Assembly (NCBI RefSeq): GCF_029626265.1
Contig: NZ_JARUBN010000001.1
Location: 8,311,001-8,375,000, forward strand
Length of the DNA stretch: 64,000 nucleotides
DNA from: Micromonospora sp. WMMD1102
Lineage (GTDB): Bacteria > Actinomycetota > Actinomycetes > Mycobacteriales > Micromonosporaceae
Reading direction: 5' to 3'
Below, one piece after another: positions 33,990 to 43,274 of the stretch. Made by a program: the position numbers and the translations under genes. Each line of letters begins with the position of its first letter. Position 1 is the first letter of the stretch. The notes beneath the pieces are model-generated. The model was not told where the DNA came from. It saw only the letters and a list, made by a program, of their open reading frames with translations, and ran no database searches.

Positions 33990-34742
33990 GTGACCGCGCC
34001 GATCGACACGTACGTCTCGGCGGTCGGTGACCGGCTGCGGGGGTCCGCCCGACTGCGGGCTGACATGCTGGCCGAGATCCGGGACGCGCTCGCCGACGCC
34101 GCCGAGGGTTACCGGCACGCCGGGCTGACCGCCCCGCAGGCGCAACGGCTGGCCGTCCGGGAGTTCGGTGCCGCCGAGCGGATCGCGGCGGGCCTCCAGG
34201 ACGTGCTGGCAGTGGCACAGGGACGGCGTACCGCCCTGCTGCTCGTCGGCGTGCTCGGCGGGCAGTACGGCGCCTCCGAGCTGCTGGGCCGGCTCGGCGG
34301 CTGGCAGCGCTTCTGGGACGGTGCCGAGCCGGGGGCGGCGTACCTGTGGCTGGCCCGGACGACGGACACCTTCGCCGGGCTCGCCCTCGGTGCCGCCCTC
34401 GTCGCGGTCGTACTGCTGCGCTGGGGACCACGGCATGTCGACATCCCTCCGGCGGCGATCCGGCTGACCGCCGTACTCGCCTCGGTGGTGGTCGGGGTGA
34501 CAATGGTCTGCGGCGGGCTGCTGGCCGTACTGCCGCCGGAGGGCGGGGGCGTGACGGCGCTGGCCGGCGCGGTGGGCTCGGTGGCCTCCTCGGCCCTGCT
34601 GCTCGGGTCGGCCCGGCAGTGCTGGCTGGCCGCCGCCGAAGTTCCGGAATCCCCGTCGACGCCCCCGGCGGCCGGCTCGGGAAGCGGCCCGGCAGGGGCA
34701 GGTTCGCGCGGCTGGACGTTTGGTCGTACTCTCCGGCCGTGA
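33990..34742 (+). CDS. Permease-prefix-domain membrane protein
   Basis: About 250 residues. The N-terminal ~85 residues match the 'permease prefix domain 1' pattern (TAPIDTYVSAVGDRLRGSARL, LAEIRDALADAAEGYR, AQRLAVREFGAAERIAA). Four hydrophobic segments follow. GTG 33990 gives the usual MTAPIDTY start; GTG 33909 adds 27 residues that look unrelated. Such proteins usually pair with a PadR regulator, which is missing here. The stop overlaps the GTG of the peptidase gene (GTGA). Confidence 0.7.
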   Translation: MTAPIDTYVSAVGDRLRGSARLRADMLAEIRDALADAAEGYRHAGLTAPQAQRLAVREFGAAERIAAGLQDVLAVAQGRRTALLLVGVLGGQYGASELLGRLGGWQRFWDGAEPGAAYLWLARTTDTFAGLALGAALVAVVLLRWGPRHVDIPPAAIRLTAVLASVVVGVTMVCGGLLAVLPPEGGGVTALAGAVGSVASSALLLGSARQCWLAAAEVPESPSTPPAAGSGSGPAGAGSRGWTFGRTLRP

Positions 34743-36340
34743 CCGACGGGGATTACCGCCACCGCCCACCGGCCGACGACCAGCCGCCGAGCACCCCTCC
34801 GCCGGCCGCCGACCAGCCCTGGAGCGGGCCCCCGCCGACCGCCGATCGGCCCTGGGCCGGTCCTCCGCCGGCCGCCGACCAGCCGTTCGGCGGTCACCAG
34901 CCCACCGGCTACCCGGCCGGTCCGTCGTACCCCGGTCCTCCGGTCGGCGGCTACCCGATGCCTCCTGGCGGCTACCCGGTGCCCGGCGGTCATCCGGCAC
35001 CTGGTGGTAATCCGGCGCCCGGCGGCTACCCGGTGCCGGCCGGGTTGCTTCCGCCGCCGCGTCGCCGTCGGTGGCCGCTCTGGGTGGGACTCGGGACCGT
35101 CGTGGCGCTGCTGCTCTGCGCGGCGCCGGTGGCGATCGGGGCGGTACTGCTGGACCGGGTCGCCGGCCCGACCGGCCCGGCCGCCGGTGCCGGGGCGGTG
35201 GCCAGTCCCAAGGCCGGCGACCCGGCCACGGTCACCGGAGACTGGCTCACCGAACAGATCCGCGGCCTGCTCGACGGTCAGGCGAAGGCGCTGCTCGGCG
35301 GCGACGAACAGGGCTACGTCGGGCTCGCCCAGCCGAACACGGCGATCGCCCGCCAGCTCCGGCGCGACTTCCGGACCCTGCGGGCGATGCGGGTCAGCAA
35401 GTGGGAGCCGAAGCTGCTGGGCCGGGTGAGCGAACTCAACACCGCCGGCGAGTGGCGGGCCAACCTGACCGTCGCGCACTGCTTCGTCGGCCCGGACTGC
35501 GAGCCGAACGAGATCACCATGGTCACCCGGTGGAAGGACACCGCCGGGCAGCCGCGGCTGTTCGCCATCGACACCGACCGGACCGGCGGGCCGGGCCGCC
35601 CCCGACCCTGGGAGAGCGACGAACTGGTCGCCTCGATCGGCGAACGTACCCTGGTCGCCGCGCCCCGGGCGTTCCGGGACCGGCTGCCCGACCTGCTCCG
35701 CGAGGGGGAGCGGGCAGCCAAGGTCGCCGACCGGTACGCCGTGGACGGCTCCCCGCCCGAGCGCTACCTGATCTTCTACGCCGGCCCGAACGAGTGGAGC
35801 CGCTGGTACGGCGGCAACCGCGCGGAGTGGACCGCCGGATACGCCGTACCGGTCGGCGGTGACCAGTACGACCTGGTGCTCAACTCCAAGGCCGTGGTGC
35901 CGGGCCAGTACGCGGACCTGATGCGGCACGAGTTGACCCACGCCTCCTCGCTGGCCGGGGCCGGCCGGATCGACGACGACGCCTGGTGGCTGGTGGAGGG
36001 GCTCGCCGAGCACGCCGCCGCCGGTGGCCGGCCGGCGAGCCGGTACGACAGCCTGGACGACGTCGACCGGCTGGTGAAGTCGGGCTGGAACGGCGAGCTG
36101 GCGGACGTGTCGCCGAGCGCCCGCTCCGAGGACTGGCACGTCGCCGGCAGCTACGGGGTCGGCTACCTCGCCGTACGGCATCTGGTGGACCGGTTCGGCG
36201 AGCAGAAGGTACTCGCCTTCTTCAAGGCGGTGGTGCACGACGGCCGGTCCGAGGTGGACGCCTCCCGGGAGATGTTCGGCCGGGACTGGGCCAAGTTGCA
36301 CGACGAGTGCGTGGCGTACGCGAAGAAGACCGCCCGCTGA
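34739..36340 (+). CDS. Membrane-anchored HExxH metallopeptidase-like protein
   Basis: A 533-residue protein. Residues 1-100 are Pro/Gly/Tyr-rich tail repeats (GGYPVPGGHPAPGG), and a single transmembrane helix follows at about 112-135 (LWVGLGTVVALLLCAAPVAIGA would be 20+; core VALLLCAAPVAIGAVLL). The extracellular part contains RHELTHASSLAG at about residue 395, with the third ligand Glu in WLVEGLAEHAA, the gluzincin pattern. Translation is coupled to the membrane protein upstream. Substrate is unknown; a processed cell-surface partner is an inference. Confidence 0.75.
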   Translation: MTDGDYRHRPPADDQPPSTPPPAADQPWSGPPPTADRPWAGPPPAADQPFGGHQPTGYPAGPSYPGPPVGGYPMPPGGYPVPGGHPAPGGNPAPGGYPVPAGLLPPPRRRRWPLWVGLGTVVALLLCAAPVAIGAVLLDRVAGPTGPAAGAGAVASPKAGDPATVTGDWLTEQIRGLLDGQAKALLGGDEQGYVGLAQPNTAIARQLRRDFRTLRAMRVSKWEPKLLGRVSELNTAGEWRANLTVAHCFVGPDCEPNEITMVTRWKDTAGQPRLFAIDTDRTGGPGRPRPWESDELVASIGERTLVAAPRAFRDRLPDLLREGERAAKVADRYAVDGSPPERYLIFYAGPNEWSRWYGGNRAEWTAGYAVPVGGDQYDLVLNSKAVVPGQYADLMRHELTHASSLAGAGRIDDDAWWLVEGLAEHAAAGGRPASRYDSLDDVDRLVKSGWNGELADVSPSARSEDWHVAGSYGVGYLAVRHLVDRFGEQKVLAFFKAVVHDGRSEVDASREMFGRDWAKLHDECVAYAKKTAR

Positions 36341-36432
36341 CCGGCGCGGCCCGCCGACTGCCAGCATGCTGACCGGGGCGGCCCGCCGGCTGACAGCATG
36401 CTGACCGGCGTGGCCCCCCGGCTGACAGGCGG
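36337..36432. repeat. 32-base tandem repeat, three degenerate copies
   Basis: Copies at 36337, 36369 and 36401, each starting CTGACCGG and containing CAGCATG, begin at the stop of the peptidase gene and fill the space before the MacA-like gene. Function not evident; it may act in termination or be slippage-derived. Confidence 0.75.
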
Positions 36433-36500
36433 CGGGCGGCCGGCTCGCCGGCCCGCGCGTCCTGCCAGGTGGTGACGGTGGCACCTCGTACCATTGCGGC

Positions 36501-37937
36501 GTGCGTCGCGCCTCTCCGCCGCGCCTGTCCGCAGCGCCGCGGCCCCGGACACCCGTGCGGCCCCGTCGACCCGTATTATCCGCCACCATCCTCGCCGCCA
36601 CCGTCCTGTTCGGTCTCTCCGCGGCCTCCTGCGAGTCCGACCAGCAGGTCGGCCTGGCCAGTGTGGAACGGGCCGACGTCGCCGAACTCGTCGACGCGCC
36701 GGCCAGCGTGACCGCCCGGGCGGCGGCCACGCTCAGCGCGCCCGCCGACGGCGTCCTGGCCGAACTGCGGGTCGGGCCGGGTGCCCGGGTCAGGGCGGGC
36801 CGGGTGCTCGCGGTCGTGGAGTCGCCGTCCGCCCGGGACCGGCTGGCCAAGGCCCGCCGCGCGCGCGACGCGGCCCGCGCCGCCGGGCGGGGCGTCGGCG
36901 GCGGTACCGACCTGTCCCGGTTGCGCCGCAGCACCGACCGGGCGGCGGCGCAGGCGTTCCGGGCCGCCCGGGACGCCGCCGGCAGGCTCACCGACCCGGC
37001 CGCCCGGACCGCGCTGCTCGCCCAGGTCAAGGTCGCCGAGCGGCAGTACGCGGCGGCGGCCGAGAGCGCCGGTGCGGCGGTACGCGCCGTCAACCGTGGC
37101 GTCGCCGGGATGAACTCCGCGGTACGCGCCCTCTCCGCCGCCCAGCGCCTCCAGGCCGAGCAGGCGTACGACCTGGCGAAGGCGACCGTGGACGCGCTGG
37201 TGCTGCGGGCACCGATCGGCGGGGTGGTGCAGCTCGGCGGCCCGGCGTCCCCGGCTGCCGGTGCCGGTACCGCCGACGCGCTGGCCGGACTGCTCGGCGC
37301 GACCGGCGGGCTCGGCGCCCCGGCCGGAGTCGATCCGGCCGGAATGCTCGGCACGGGCAACCCGACCGCGCCGGTGGCCGGCGTCGACGGGGCGGTGCCG
37401 GTCGGCGGCCGGGTGAGCGCGGGCACCCCGATCCTGACCGTGGTGGACCTGACCGACCTCGGGTTGGTCGCCGAGGTGGACGAGACCGACGTGCTGCTGG
37501 TCGACCAGGGGGTGCCGGCGAGTGTGGAGCTGGACGCCGCCACCGGGGCGGAGTATCCGGCCCGGGTCCGCTCGGTCGACGTACTGCCGACCACCTCGGC
37601 CCGGGGCGGTGTGTCGTACCGGGTGCGCCTCTCGCTCGGCCCCGGGAGCTTCGCCGACGGGCGGGCCGCCCCGGCACCGCGCCCCGGGATGAGCGCGGTC
37701 GTCCGGCTGCGGGTCCGCGAGGCGGCCGGCGCGGTGACCGTACCGGCGGCGGCGCTGCACTCGGCGGACGGCCGGGACGCGGTCTGGGTGGTCGAGGACG
37801 GGATCGCCGAGCAGGTGCCGGTGACGGTCGGCGTGCAGGGGCAGGACCTGGTGCAGATCGTCAGCGGGGTGGAGCCGGGCCAGCAGGTGGTGGTCAGCGG
37901 CGGCGACCAGGTGCGCCCCGGAGAGCGGGTACGGTGA
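36501..37937 (+). CDS. MacA/HlyD-like periplasmic-type adaptor lipoprotein
   Basis: A 478-residue membrane-fusion-type protein. It has an N-terminal signal with a lipobox-like SAASC. The barrel-sandwich (lipoyl-like) domain reads [23 protein letters not shown]. Then comes a helical hairpin (AARAAGRG to [11 protein letters not shown]), with a Gly/Ala/Pro-rich insertion at about 255-295, and a beta-barrel ([23 protein letters not shown]) with a C-terminal MPD-like domain. It forms an operon with the ATPase and permease (GTGA overlaps), so the trio is a MacAB-type export system. Lipidation is likely, since Gram-positives have no outer membrane. Confidence 0.87.
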   Translation: MRRASPPRLSAAPRPRTPVRPRRPVLSATILAATVLFGLSAASCESDQQVGLASVERADVAELVDAPASVTARAAATLSAPADGVLAELRVGPGARVRAGRVLAVVESPSARDRLAKARRARDAARAAGRGVGGGTDLSRLRRSTDRAAAQAFRAARDAAGRLTDPAARTALLAQVKVAERQYAAAAESAGAAVRAVNRGVAGMNSAVRALSAAQRLQAEQAYDLAKATVDALVLRAPIGGVVQLGGPASPAAGAGTADALAGLLGATGGLGAPAGVDPAGMLGTGNPTAPVAGVDGAVPVGGRVSAGTPILTVVDLTDLGLVAEVDETDVLLVDQGVPASVELDAATGAEYPARVRSVDVLPTTSARGGVSYRVRLSLGPGSFADGRAAPAPRPGMSAVVRLRVREAAGAVTVPAAALHSADGRDAVWVVEDGIAEQVPVTVGVQGQDLVQIVSGVEPGQQVVVSGGDQVRPGERVR

Positions 37938-38857
37938 CCGCCGCCCGGCGTTCCGGGGTGGCGGTCGAGGCGGTCGACCTGGTCCGGACGTACGACCTGG
38001 GCGGGGTGTCGGTGGCCGCGTTGCGCGGCGTCTCGCTGACCATCCCCGCCGGTGACTACCTGGCGGTCGTCGGGCCGTCCGGGTCGGGCAAGTCGACGCT
38101 GATGCACCTGCTCGGCGGCTTGGACCGACCCTCCGGCGGCCGGCTGGTGATCGGCGGCCGGGACGTCGCCACGCTGGACGCCGGGGAACTCGCCACGCTG
38201 CGCAACGAGACCATCGGCTTCGTCTTCCAGTCGTTCCACCTGCTGCCCCGGACGTCCGCGATCGACAACGTGGCGCTGCCGCTCGTCTACCGGGGGGTCG
38301 GTGGCCGGCGGCGGCGGGAGCTGGCGGCGGCGATGCTGGGCCGGGTCGGCCTCGGGCACCGGCTGGACCACCGGCCCAACCAGCTCTCCGGCGGTGAGCA
38401 GCAGCGGGTGGCGATCGCCCGGGCCCTGGTCACCGATCCGGTGCTGCTGCTCGCCGACGAGCCGACCGGCAACCTGGACAGCGCCACCGGCGAATCCGTG
38501 CTGGCTCTGCTGGAGGAGCTGAACGCCGCCGACGGGGTGGCGCTGGTGCTGGTCACCCACGACCGGGAGGTCGCCGAACGCGCACACCGGCAGATCACCA
38601 TGCGCGACGGCCAGGTGGTCGCGCCGGCTGCCGAGCCGGCCCGGGCGGCGCGGCGGGAGCCTGAGATAGTAGATCCCGCTCCCAGCGCGGAGTCCCGACG
38701 AGCGTCCGGAAGCGACTCGGGGCACCCGTCCGGTGGCTCCGGTGGCGCCACCGGAGCCACCGGACGCCGTGAACCATCCGGTCCCGGTCCCGCCGGGGAA
38801 CACCAGGCCGACGCGCCGTCCGGGCGCGGTGTCGGGGCGGCGGGGAGCGGCTCGTGA
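37934..38857 (+). CDS. MacB-type ABC transporter ATPase
   Basis: A 307-residue ATPase of the MacB/LolD class: Walker [13 protein letters not shown]-loop [11 protein letters not shown], signature [15 protein letters not shown], Walker [15 protein letters not shown]-loop [11 protein letters not shown]. Residues beyond 230 form an extra Gly/Ser/Pro-rich tail of about 75 residues not typical of MacB, possibly disordered. The start and end overlap neighbours by 4 bases. It powers the adjacent FtsX-like permease. Confidence 0.93.
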   Translation: MTAARRSGVAVEAVDLVRTYDLGGVSVAALRGVSLTIPAGDYLAVVGPSGSGKSTLMHLLGGLDRPSGGRLVIGGRDVATLDAGELATLRNETIGFVFQSFHLLPRTSAIDNVALPLVYRGVGGRRRRELAAAMLGRVGLGHRLDHRPNQLSGGEQQRVAIARALVTDPVLLLADEPTGNLDSATGESVLALLEELNAADGVALVLVTHDREVAERAHRQITMRDGQVVAPAAEPARAARREPEIVDPAPSAESRRASGSDSGHPSGGSGGATGATGRREPSGPGPAGEHQADAPSGRGVGAAGSGS

Positions 38858-40038
38858 GGATCGCCGAGGCGTGGCGGGTCGCGCTGGACGCCCTGGCGGC
38901 GAACCGGCTGCGCAGCATGCTCACCATGCTCGGGGTGGTGATCGGGGTGGCCGCCGTGGTGGTGCTGGTCGCCATCGGCACCGGCGCCAAGCGTGAGGTG
39001 GAGCAGCAGGTCGAGGGACTCGGGTCGAACCTGCTGGTGGTGGTGCCCGGCCGGCTCGACTTCGGCGCGGCACCGGCGGTCTCCCGACTCTCCCTGGCCG
39101 ACGTCGAGGCGGTCAACCGGGTGGTCGGCGATCCGCGCCGGGTGGCGGTCACGGTCACCTCCGGCGAGACGGTACGCGCCGGTACCCGCTCCGCGTTCAC
39201 CACCGTGCAGGGCGTACTGGAGACGACTCCCGAGGTCTTCGTCCGGGATCTCGACCGGGGCGGCTACCTGACCTCGTCCGACGTGGACACCAGCCGCCGG
39301 GTGGCGGTGCTCGGCGCCACGGTGGCGGGTACCCTCTTCGGCGACCGGGAGCCGGTCGGGCAGCAGGTCGCGATCGCCGGGGTGCGGTTCCGGGTGGTCG
39401 GGGTCTTCGCCCCGCTCGGCCAGAGCCTCGGGGTGGACCGGGACGACGAGGTGCACATCCCGGTCACCGCCGCACACCGGCTCTACGGCACCCAGCGGAT
39501 CGACGGGATCGCGATCAAGGCGCCGGACCGGGCGGAGATCGACGACCTCGGCCAGCGGGTGGTGGCCGAGCTGACCCGACGGCACCCGGACACCGAGTTC
39601 AGCGCGGTGACCCAGGAGCAGATCCTCGGCGTACTCGGGGACATCCTCGGGGTGCTCACCGGGGTACTCGCCGCGATCGCCGGCATCTCGTTGCTGGTCG
39701 GCGGCGTCGGGGTCTCCAACATCATGCTGGTCTCGGTGCGCGAGCGGACCCGGGAGATCGGCCTGCGCAAGGCGGTCGGCGCCCGTCCCCGGGACATCGG
39801 GGTCCAGTTCCTGCTGGAGGCGGTACTCCTCACCGCGCTGGGCGGGGTGCTCGGGATGGGGCTCGGGGTCGGCGCCGCGCTGCTGGTGGCCGCCCTCTCC
39901 CCGGTGCCGGCGGTGGTCACCTGGTGGTCGCTGGCGCTCTCCTTCGGGGTCTCGGCGGCGGTCGGGATCATCTTCGGGGTGGTGCCGGCCCAGCGTGCCG
40001 GTCGGCTGGACCCGGTCGTCGCACTCCGTGCCGAATGA
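38854..40038 (+). CDS. MacB-type FtsX-family permease
   Basis: A 394-residue ABC permease with four transmembrane segments: one near the N-terminus (about 25-50, [19 protein letters not shown]), a large extracytoplasmic MacB_PCD domain (50-265), and three C-terminal segments of the FtsX domain ([47 protein letters not shown]). The [15 protein letters not shown] loop is the usual coupling helix. GTGA overlap with the ATPase. Likely exports a lipid, peptide or antibiotic, not an identified substrate. Confidence 0.92.
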   Translation: MRIAEAWRVALDALAANRLRSMLTMLGVVIGVAAVVVLVAIGTGAKREVEQQVEGLGSNLLVVVPGRLDFGAAPAVSRLSLADVEAVNRVVGDPRRVAVTVTSGETVRAGTRSAFTTVQGVLETTPEVFVRDLDRGGYLTSSDVDTSRRVAVLGATVAGTLFGDREPVGQQVAIAGVRFRVVGVFAPLGQSLGVDRDDEVHIPVTAAHRLYGTQRIDGIAIKAPDRAEIDDLGQRVVAELTRRHPDTEFSAVTQEQILGVLGDILGVLTGVLAAIAGISLLVGGVGVSNIMLVSVRERTREIGLRKAVGARPRDIGVQFLLEAVLLTALGGVLGMGLGVGAALLVAALSPVPAVVTWWSLALSFGVSAAVGIIFGVVPAQRAGRLDPVVALRAE

Positions 40039-40219
40039 CCCGTGTTGGGAGGTTCCAGGAGCTTCCCAGGCGTCGACCGGCGGGTCAGGGGTGAGCAATT
40101 GTCCGAAGGGATCGCGCCGGTCACAGCCGTCCCGTTACCGTACTGGTAACACGCGCGTAGCTGCGGCGCGGAAGCATCCCGCCGGGCACGCGCCGGGGAT
40201 TGGGATGGGTTGGTGAGCC

Positions 40220-40432
40220 ATGACGGGATCACCACAACCGGACAGCCGAATGCCGGAGGTCAGGTTCCTGACCGTCGCCGAGGTGGCGACGCTGATGCGG
40301 GTCTCGAAGATGACGGTCTACCGGCTGGTGCACTCCGGCGAGCTGACCGCGGTGCGGGTCGGTCGGTCGTTCCGGGTGCCGGAGCACGCCGTGCACGACT
40401 ACCTGCGCGGTGCCTTCCAGGAGACGGCCTGA
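40220..40432 (+). CDS. Small MerR/excisionase-like HTH protein
   Basis: A 70-residue DNA-binding protein with a single helix-turn-helix of the excisionase/MerR type: FLTVAEVATLMRVSKMTVYRLVHSGEL followed by VGRSFRVPEHAVHDYL (only parts quoted). It matches Rv0500A-type proteins, which sit before the bS22 gene in mycobacteria, so it is a backbone gene and not a phage relic. ATG 40250 is an alternative start. The ~180-base gap before it ends the MacAB operon. Confidence 0.85.
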   Translation: MTGSPQPDSRMPEVRFLTVAEVATLMRVSKMTVYRLVHSGELTAVRVGRSFRVPEHAVHDYLRGAFQETA

Positions 40433-40715
40433 CGGCGCAGCCGCGAGACGCTGACGGGTGAGCCGCGATGTCGGAGGGGCCGGGGCCGGTCGCGCCGCCG
40501 GACGGTGGGCGGTCCCGGGGTGCCCCGGGCGGTTCTCCGTGGGGGCGCTTTCGCCCGGCCGACGGCCGCGGGCTAGTCTGGACCGCGACCGTGGCCACGT
40601 GCCGACATGGGTGCGAGCCCGTCGTGCCGGCCCGGTCCGTTGTCCAGCTCGGTAGCCGGCGACACCTCCGGGTGGCGCCGGCCCGATCAGCACGTCGCAT
40701 CAGAAGGGCTGTCGT

Positions 40716-40817
40716 ATGGGCTCGGTGGTCAAGAAGCGCCGCAAGCGCATGGCCAAGAAGAAGCACCGCAAGCTGCTGCGCAAGACCCGCGTCCAGCGTC
40801 GCCGTCTCGGCAAGTGA
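40716..40817 (+). CDS. Small ribosomal subunit protein bS22 (AURKAIP1/COX24 domain)
   Basis: A 33-residue, strongly basic protein ([20 protein letters not shown], then [13 protein letters not shown]), the actinobacterial-specific ribosomal protein known from mycobacterial ribosomes as bS22. AGAAGGG at 40702-40708 gives the ribosome site. The position between the HTH protein and the epimerase is the same as Rv0500B. It is too short to be found by length-filtered gene calling. Confidence 0.95.
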   Translation: MGSVVKKRRKRMAKKKHRKLLRKTRVQRRRLGK

Positions 40818-40936
40818 CCCCGGCCGGGCGTCTGCCCGGCCGGCGGTGAGCCGGTCAGCTGTCGACCTTCGGAGGCCCACGTGACGACGTCGCGGCGGTC
40901 CGGGCCCGGCCCGGGTCGTCCCGTGCGGAGCGCGAG

Positions 40937-42250
40937 GTGACCCCCGGTAGCACCCCCGGTGCGCCGGGGGTCGTCGTGGTGACCGGGGTCAGCCGCTTCC
41001 TCGGCGCGCATGTCGCGTCGCGGCTCGTCGCCGACGGGCGGATCGCCCGGGTCGTCGGCCTCGACACGCACGAACCGGCTGCCGAGATCGCCGGCCTGCT
41101 CGACGGCGTCGAGCGGGTCCGGGCCGACGCGGGTGCGGTGAGCACCATCGTCGACGAGTTGGGTGCCGACGCCGTCGTGCACCTGGCGCTGGCCACCGCC
41201 GCCGACCCGCAGCAGGGCGGGCGGGCGGCGATGAAGGAGCAGAACGTCATCGGGACGATGCAGCTGCTCGCCGCCGCCCAGCGGGCGCCCCGGCTGCGCA
41301 AGCTGGTCGTCCGCTCGTCGACGGCCGCCTACGGGGCGTCGTTCCGGGATCCGGCGGTCTTCACCGAGGACACCGAGCCGCGGGCCGTGCCGCGTGGCGG
41401 CTTCGCCCGGGACATCCTCGACATCGAGGGGTACGTTCGCGGCTTCCGGCGCCGCCGTCCCGACGTCACGGCCACCGTGCTGCGCTTCGCGCCGTTCATC
41501 GGCTCGATGGCGGACACCACGCTGACCCGGTACTTCGCCCAGCCGGTGGTGCCGACGGTGCTCGGCCGGGATCCCCGGCTCCAGTTCGTACACTTCGACG
41601 ACGTGCTGGAGGTGCTGCACCGGTCGGTGGTGGAGGAGCACCCGGGGACCTTCAACGTCGCCGGGCCGGGGGTGCTGGCGCTCTCCCAGGCGATCCGTCG
41701 GGCCGGCCGGGTCGCCCTGCCGGTGGTGGAGCAGGGGCTCTCCGGCGCGGCCGGGCTGGCCCGGGTGCTGGGCTTCGGATGGTACGGCCTCGACCAGGTC
41801 GACCTGTTCGTGCACGGCCGGGTGGTCGACACCACCCGGCTGACCACCGAGTACGGCTTCACCCCGCGCTCCACCGCTGCCGCCTTCGACGAGTTCATCG
41901 CCAGCCGCCGTGACGGCACGGTGCTCGGGCCGGAGCAGCTCCGCCGGGCCGAACAGATGATCATGGACGGTATCCGGCAGACCCGCGCGACCGTCCGGGA
42001 CCGGATCGCCCAACTGGGCGCCGTCGAAAGTGCCGCCGTGGCAGACCCCGCCGCCCCACCGGCCGGAGCCGGTCCGGCCGAGGGTGCCCGCCCGGCCGAC
42101 GGGACCGTGCTGGCCGACGGCACCGAGCCGGCTGAGAGCAGCGGCCCGATCGACAGCACCGGGCCGGCCGACAGCAGCGGGCTGGCCGGGCGCGCCGGAT
42201 TGGCCGACGGTGCCGGGCCGGTGAAGCGGGGTGGCCGAGATGACCGGTGA
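40937..42250 (+). CDS. NAD-dependent epimerase/dehydratase (GalE2-like)
   Basis: A 437-residue extended SDR. The Rossmann motif is VVVTGVSRFLGAHVA, the Tyr site region reads RSSTAAYGASFRD, and LRFAPFIG and VQFVHFDDV-like blocks follow. Residues above about 365 are a Gly/Ala/Asp/Ser-rich low-complexity tail with repeats like GPADSSG, absent in mycobacterial Rv0501. The tail overlaps the acyltransferase start. Substrate is unknown; by context it may modify a lipid head group or wall precursor. Confidence 0.85.
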   Translation: MTPGSTPGAPGVVVVTGVSRFLGAHVASRLVADGRIARVVGLDTHEPAAEIAGLLDGVERVRADAGAVSTIVDELGADAVVHLALATAADPQQGGRAAMKEQNVIGTMQLLAAAQRAPRLRKLVVRSSTAAYGASFRDPAVFTEDTEPRAVPRGGFARDILDIEGYVRGFRRRRPDVTATVLRFAPFIGSMADTTLTRYFAQPVVPTVLGRDPRLQFVHFDDVLEVLHRSVVEEHPGTFNVAGPGVLALSQAIRRAGRVALPVVEQGLSGAAGLARVLGFGWYGLDQVDLFVHGRVVDTTRLTTEYGFTPRSTAAAFDEFIASRRDGTVLGPEQLRRAEQMIMDGIRQTRATVRDRIAQLGAVESAAVADPAAPPAGAGPAEGARPADGTVLADGTEPAESSGPIDSTGPADSSGLAGRAGLADGAGPVKRGGRDDR

Positions 42251-43205
42251 CGGCAGCGGGCTGGACCAGCCGGCGCGGCGCAACGGACACCGGCCCGGAC
42301 CGCCCGGACCCACGAGCGGGGCGACGACCGGACCGCCCGACCCGGCCGTGGCCGACCGGCCCGGGGACGTCTGGGACCGGCGGGTCGCCGCCGGACTCGC
42401 CTTCCTGCGCCGACGCCTCTCCGGGCAGTACGAGGTCGACGAGTTCGGCTTCGACCCCGAGCTGACCGACCAGGTCTTCCACCCGGTGCTGCGCCGGCTC
42501 TACCGCGACTGGTTCCGTACCGAGGTCTTCGGTGTGCACCACCTGCCGGTCGACGGTGCCGGGCTGGTCGTCGGCAACCACGCCGGCACAGTCGCGATGG
42601 ACGCGCTGGTGCTGGCGGCCGTGCTGCACGACCGGCATCCGAAGAACCGCTACCTGCGACTGCTCGGTGCCGACCTGGTCTTCCGGATGCCGGTCGTCTC
42701 CGAGCTGGTCCGCAAGACCGGCGGCACGGTGGCCTGCAACTCCGACGCCGAGCGGCTGCTCGGCCGGGGTGAACTGGTCGGCGTCTTCCCCGAGGGTTTC
42801 AAGGGTGTCGGCAAGCTCTACGCGGACCGCTACAAGTTGCAGCGGTTCGGTCGGGGCGGTTTCGTCTCCGCCGCGCTGCGCACCGGTACGCCGATCGTCC
42901 CGGTGGCGATCGTCGGCGCCGAGGAGACGTATCCGATGCTCGCCGACCTCAAGCCGCTGGCCCGGCTGCTCAAGTTGCCGTACTTCCCGGTGACGCCGAC
43001 GTTCCCGTGGCTCGGCCCGCTCGGTGCGGTGCCGCTGCCGAGCAAGTGGCTGATCGAGTTCTGCCCGCCGATCCCCACCGCGCACCTGGTTGACTCCGCC
43101 GACGATCCGCTCGTCGTCTTCAACCTCGCCGACCAGGTACGCGAGACGATCCAGCAGACCCTGCACCAGTTGCTGGAGAAGCGCCCCGACCCGTTCGGCC
43201 CCTGA
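42240..43205 (+). CDS. 1-acyl-glycerol-phosphate acyltransferase-like (PlsC family)
   Basis: A 321-residue membrane-associated acyltransferase. Motif I is VVGNHAGTVAMD (N-H-x4-D), the second block GGTVACNSDAERLL, and motif III GVFPEGFKGV. It matches Rv0502, which follows the epimerase in mycobacteria. The ATG at 42240 is preferred because AGCGGGG lies 8 bases upstream; GTG 42231 is possible. It overlaps the end of the epimerase gene, so the two are coupled. Probable role: lysophosphatidate acylation in phospholipid synthesis. Confidence 0.87.
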   Translation: MTGDGSGLDQPARRNGHRPGPPGPTSGATTGPPDPAVADRPGDVWDRRVAAGLAFLRRRLSGQYEVDEFGFDPELTDQVFHPVLRRLYRDWFRTEVFGVHHLPVDGAGLVVGNHAGTVAMDALVLAAVLHDRHPKNRYLRLLGADLVFRMPVVSELVRKTGGTVACNSDAERLLGRGELVGVFPEGFKGVGKLYADRYKLQRFGRGGFVSAALRTGTPIVPVAIVGAEETYPMLADLKPLARLLKLPYFPVTPTFPWLGPLGAVPLPSKWLIEFCPPIPTAHLVDSADDPLVVFNLADQVRETIQQTLHQLLEKRPDPFGP

Positions 43206-43274
43206 AACCGCACCCGGCCCGGGCGTCAACGGGCCCGGTCGCGCGGAGGCGTCGGCGGGCCGGTCGCGGAGCGG

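Noticed and set aside
34109..38803. A minus-strand open frame of over 1500 codons across the peptidase and MacAB genes
   Set aside because: Antisense to four well-supported genes with clear motifs; composition typical of a high-GC shadow.
40220..40432. Small HTH gene as a phage excisionase
   Set aside because: It occupies the same backbone place as the mycobacterial Rv0500A gene, next to bS22, and there is no integrase or attachment site nearby.
40570..40700. A possible tRNA or small RNA before bS22
   Set aside because: No cloverleaf arms or CCA-type end could be built; the sequence is probably the bS22 leader.
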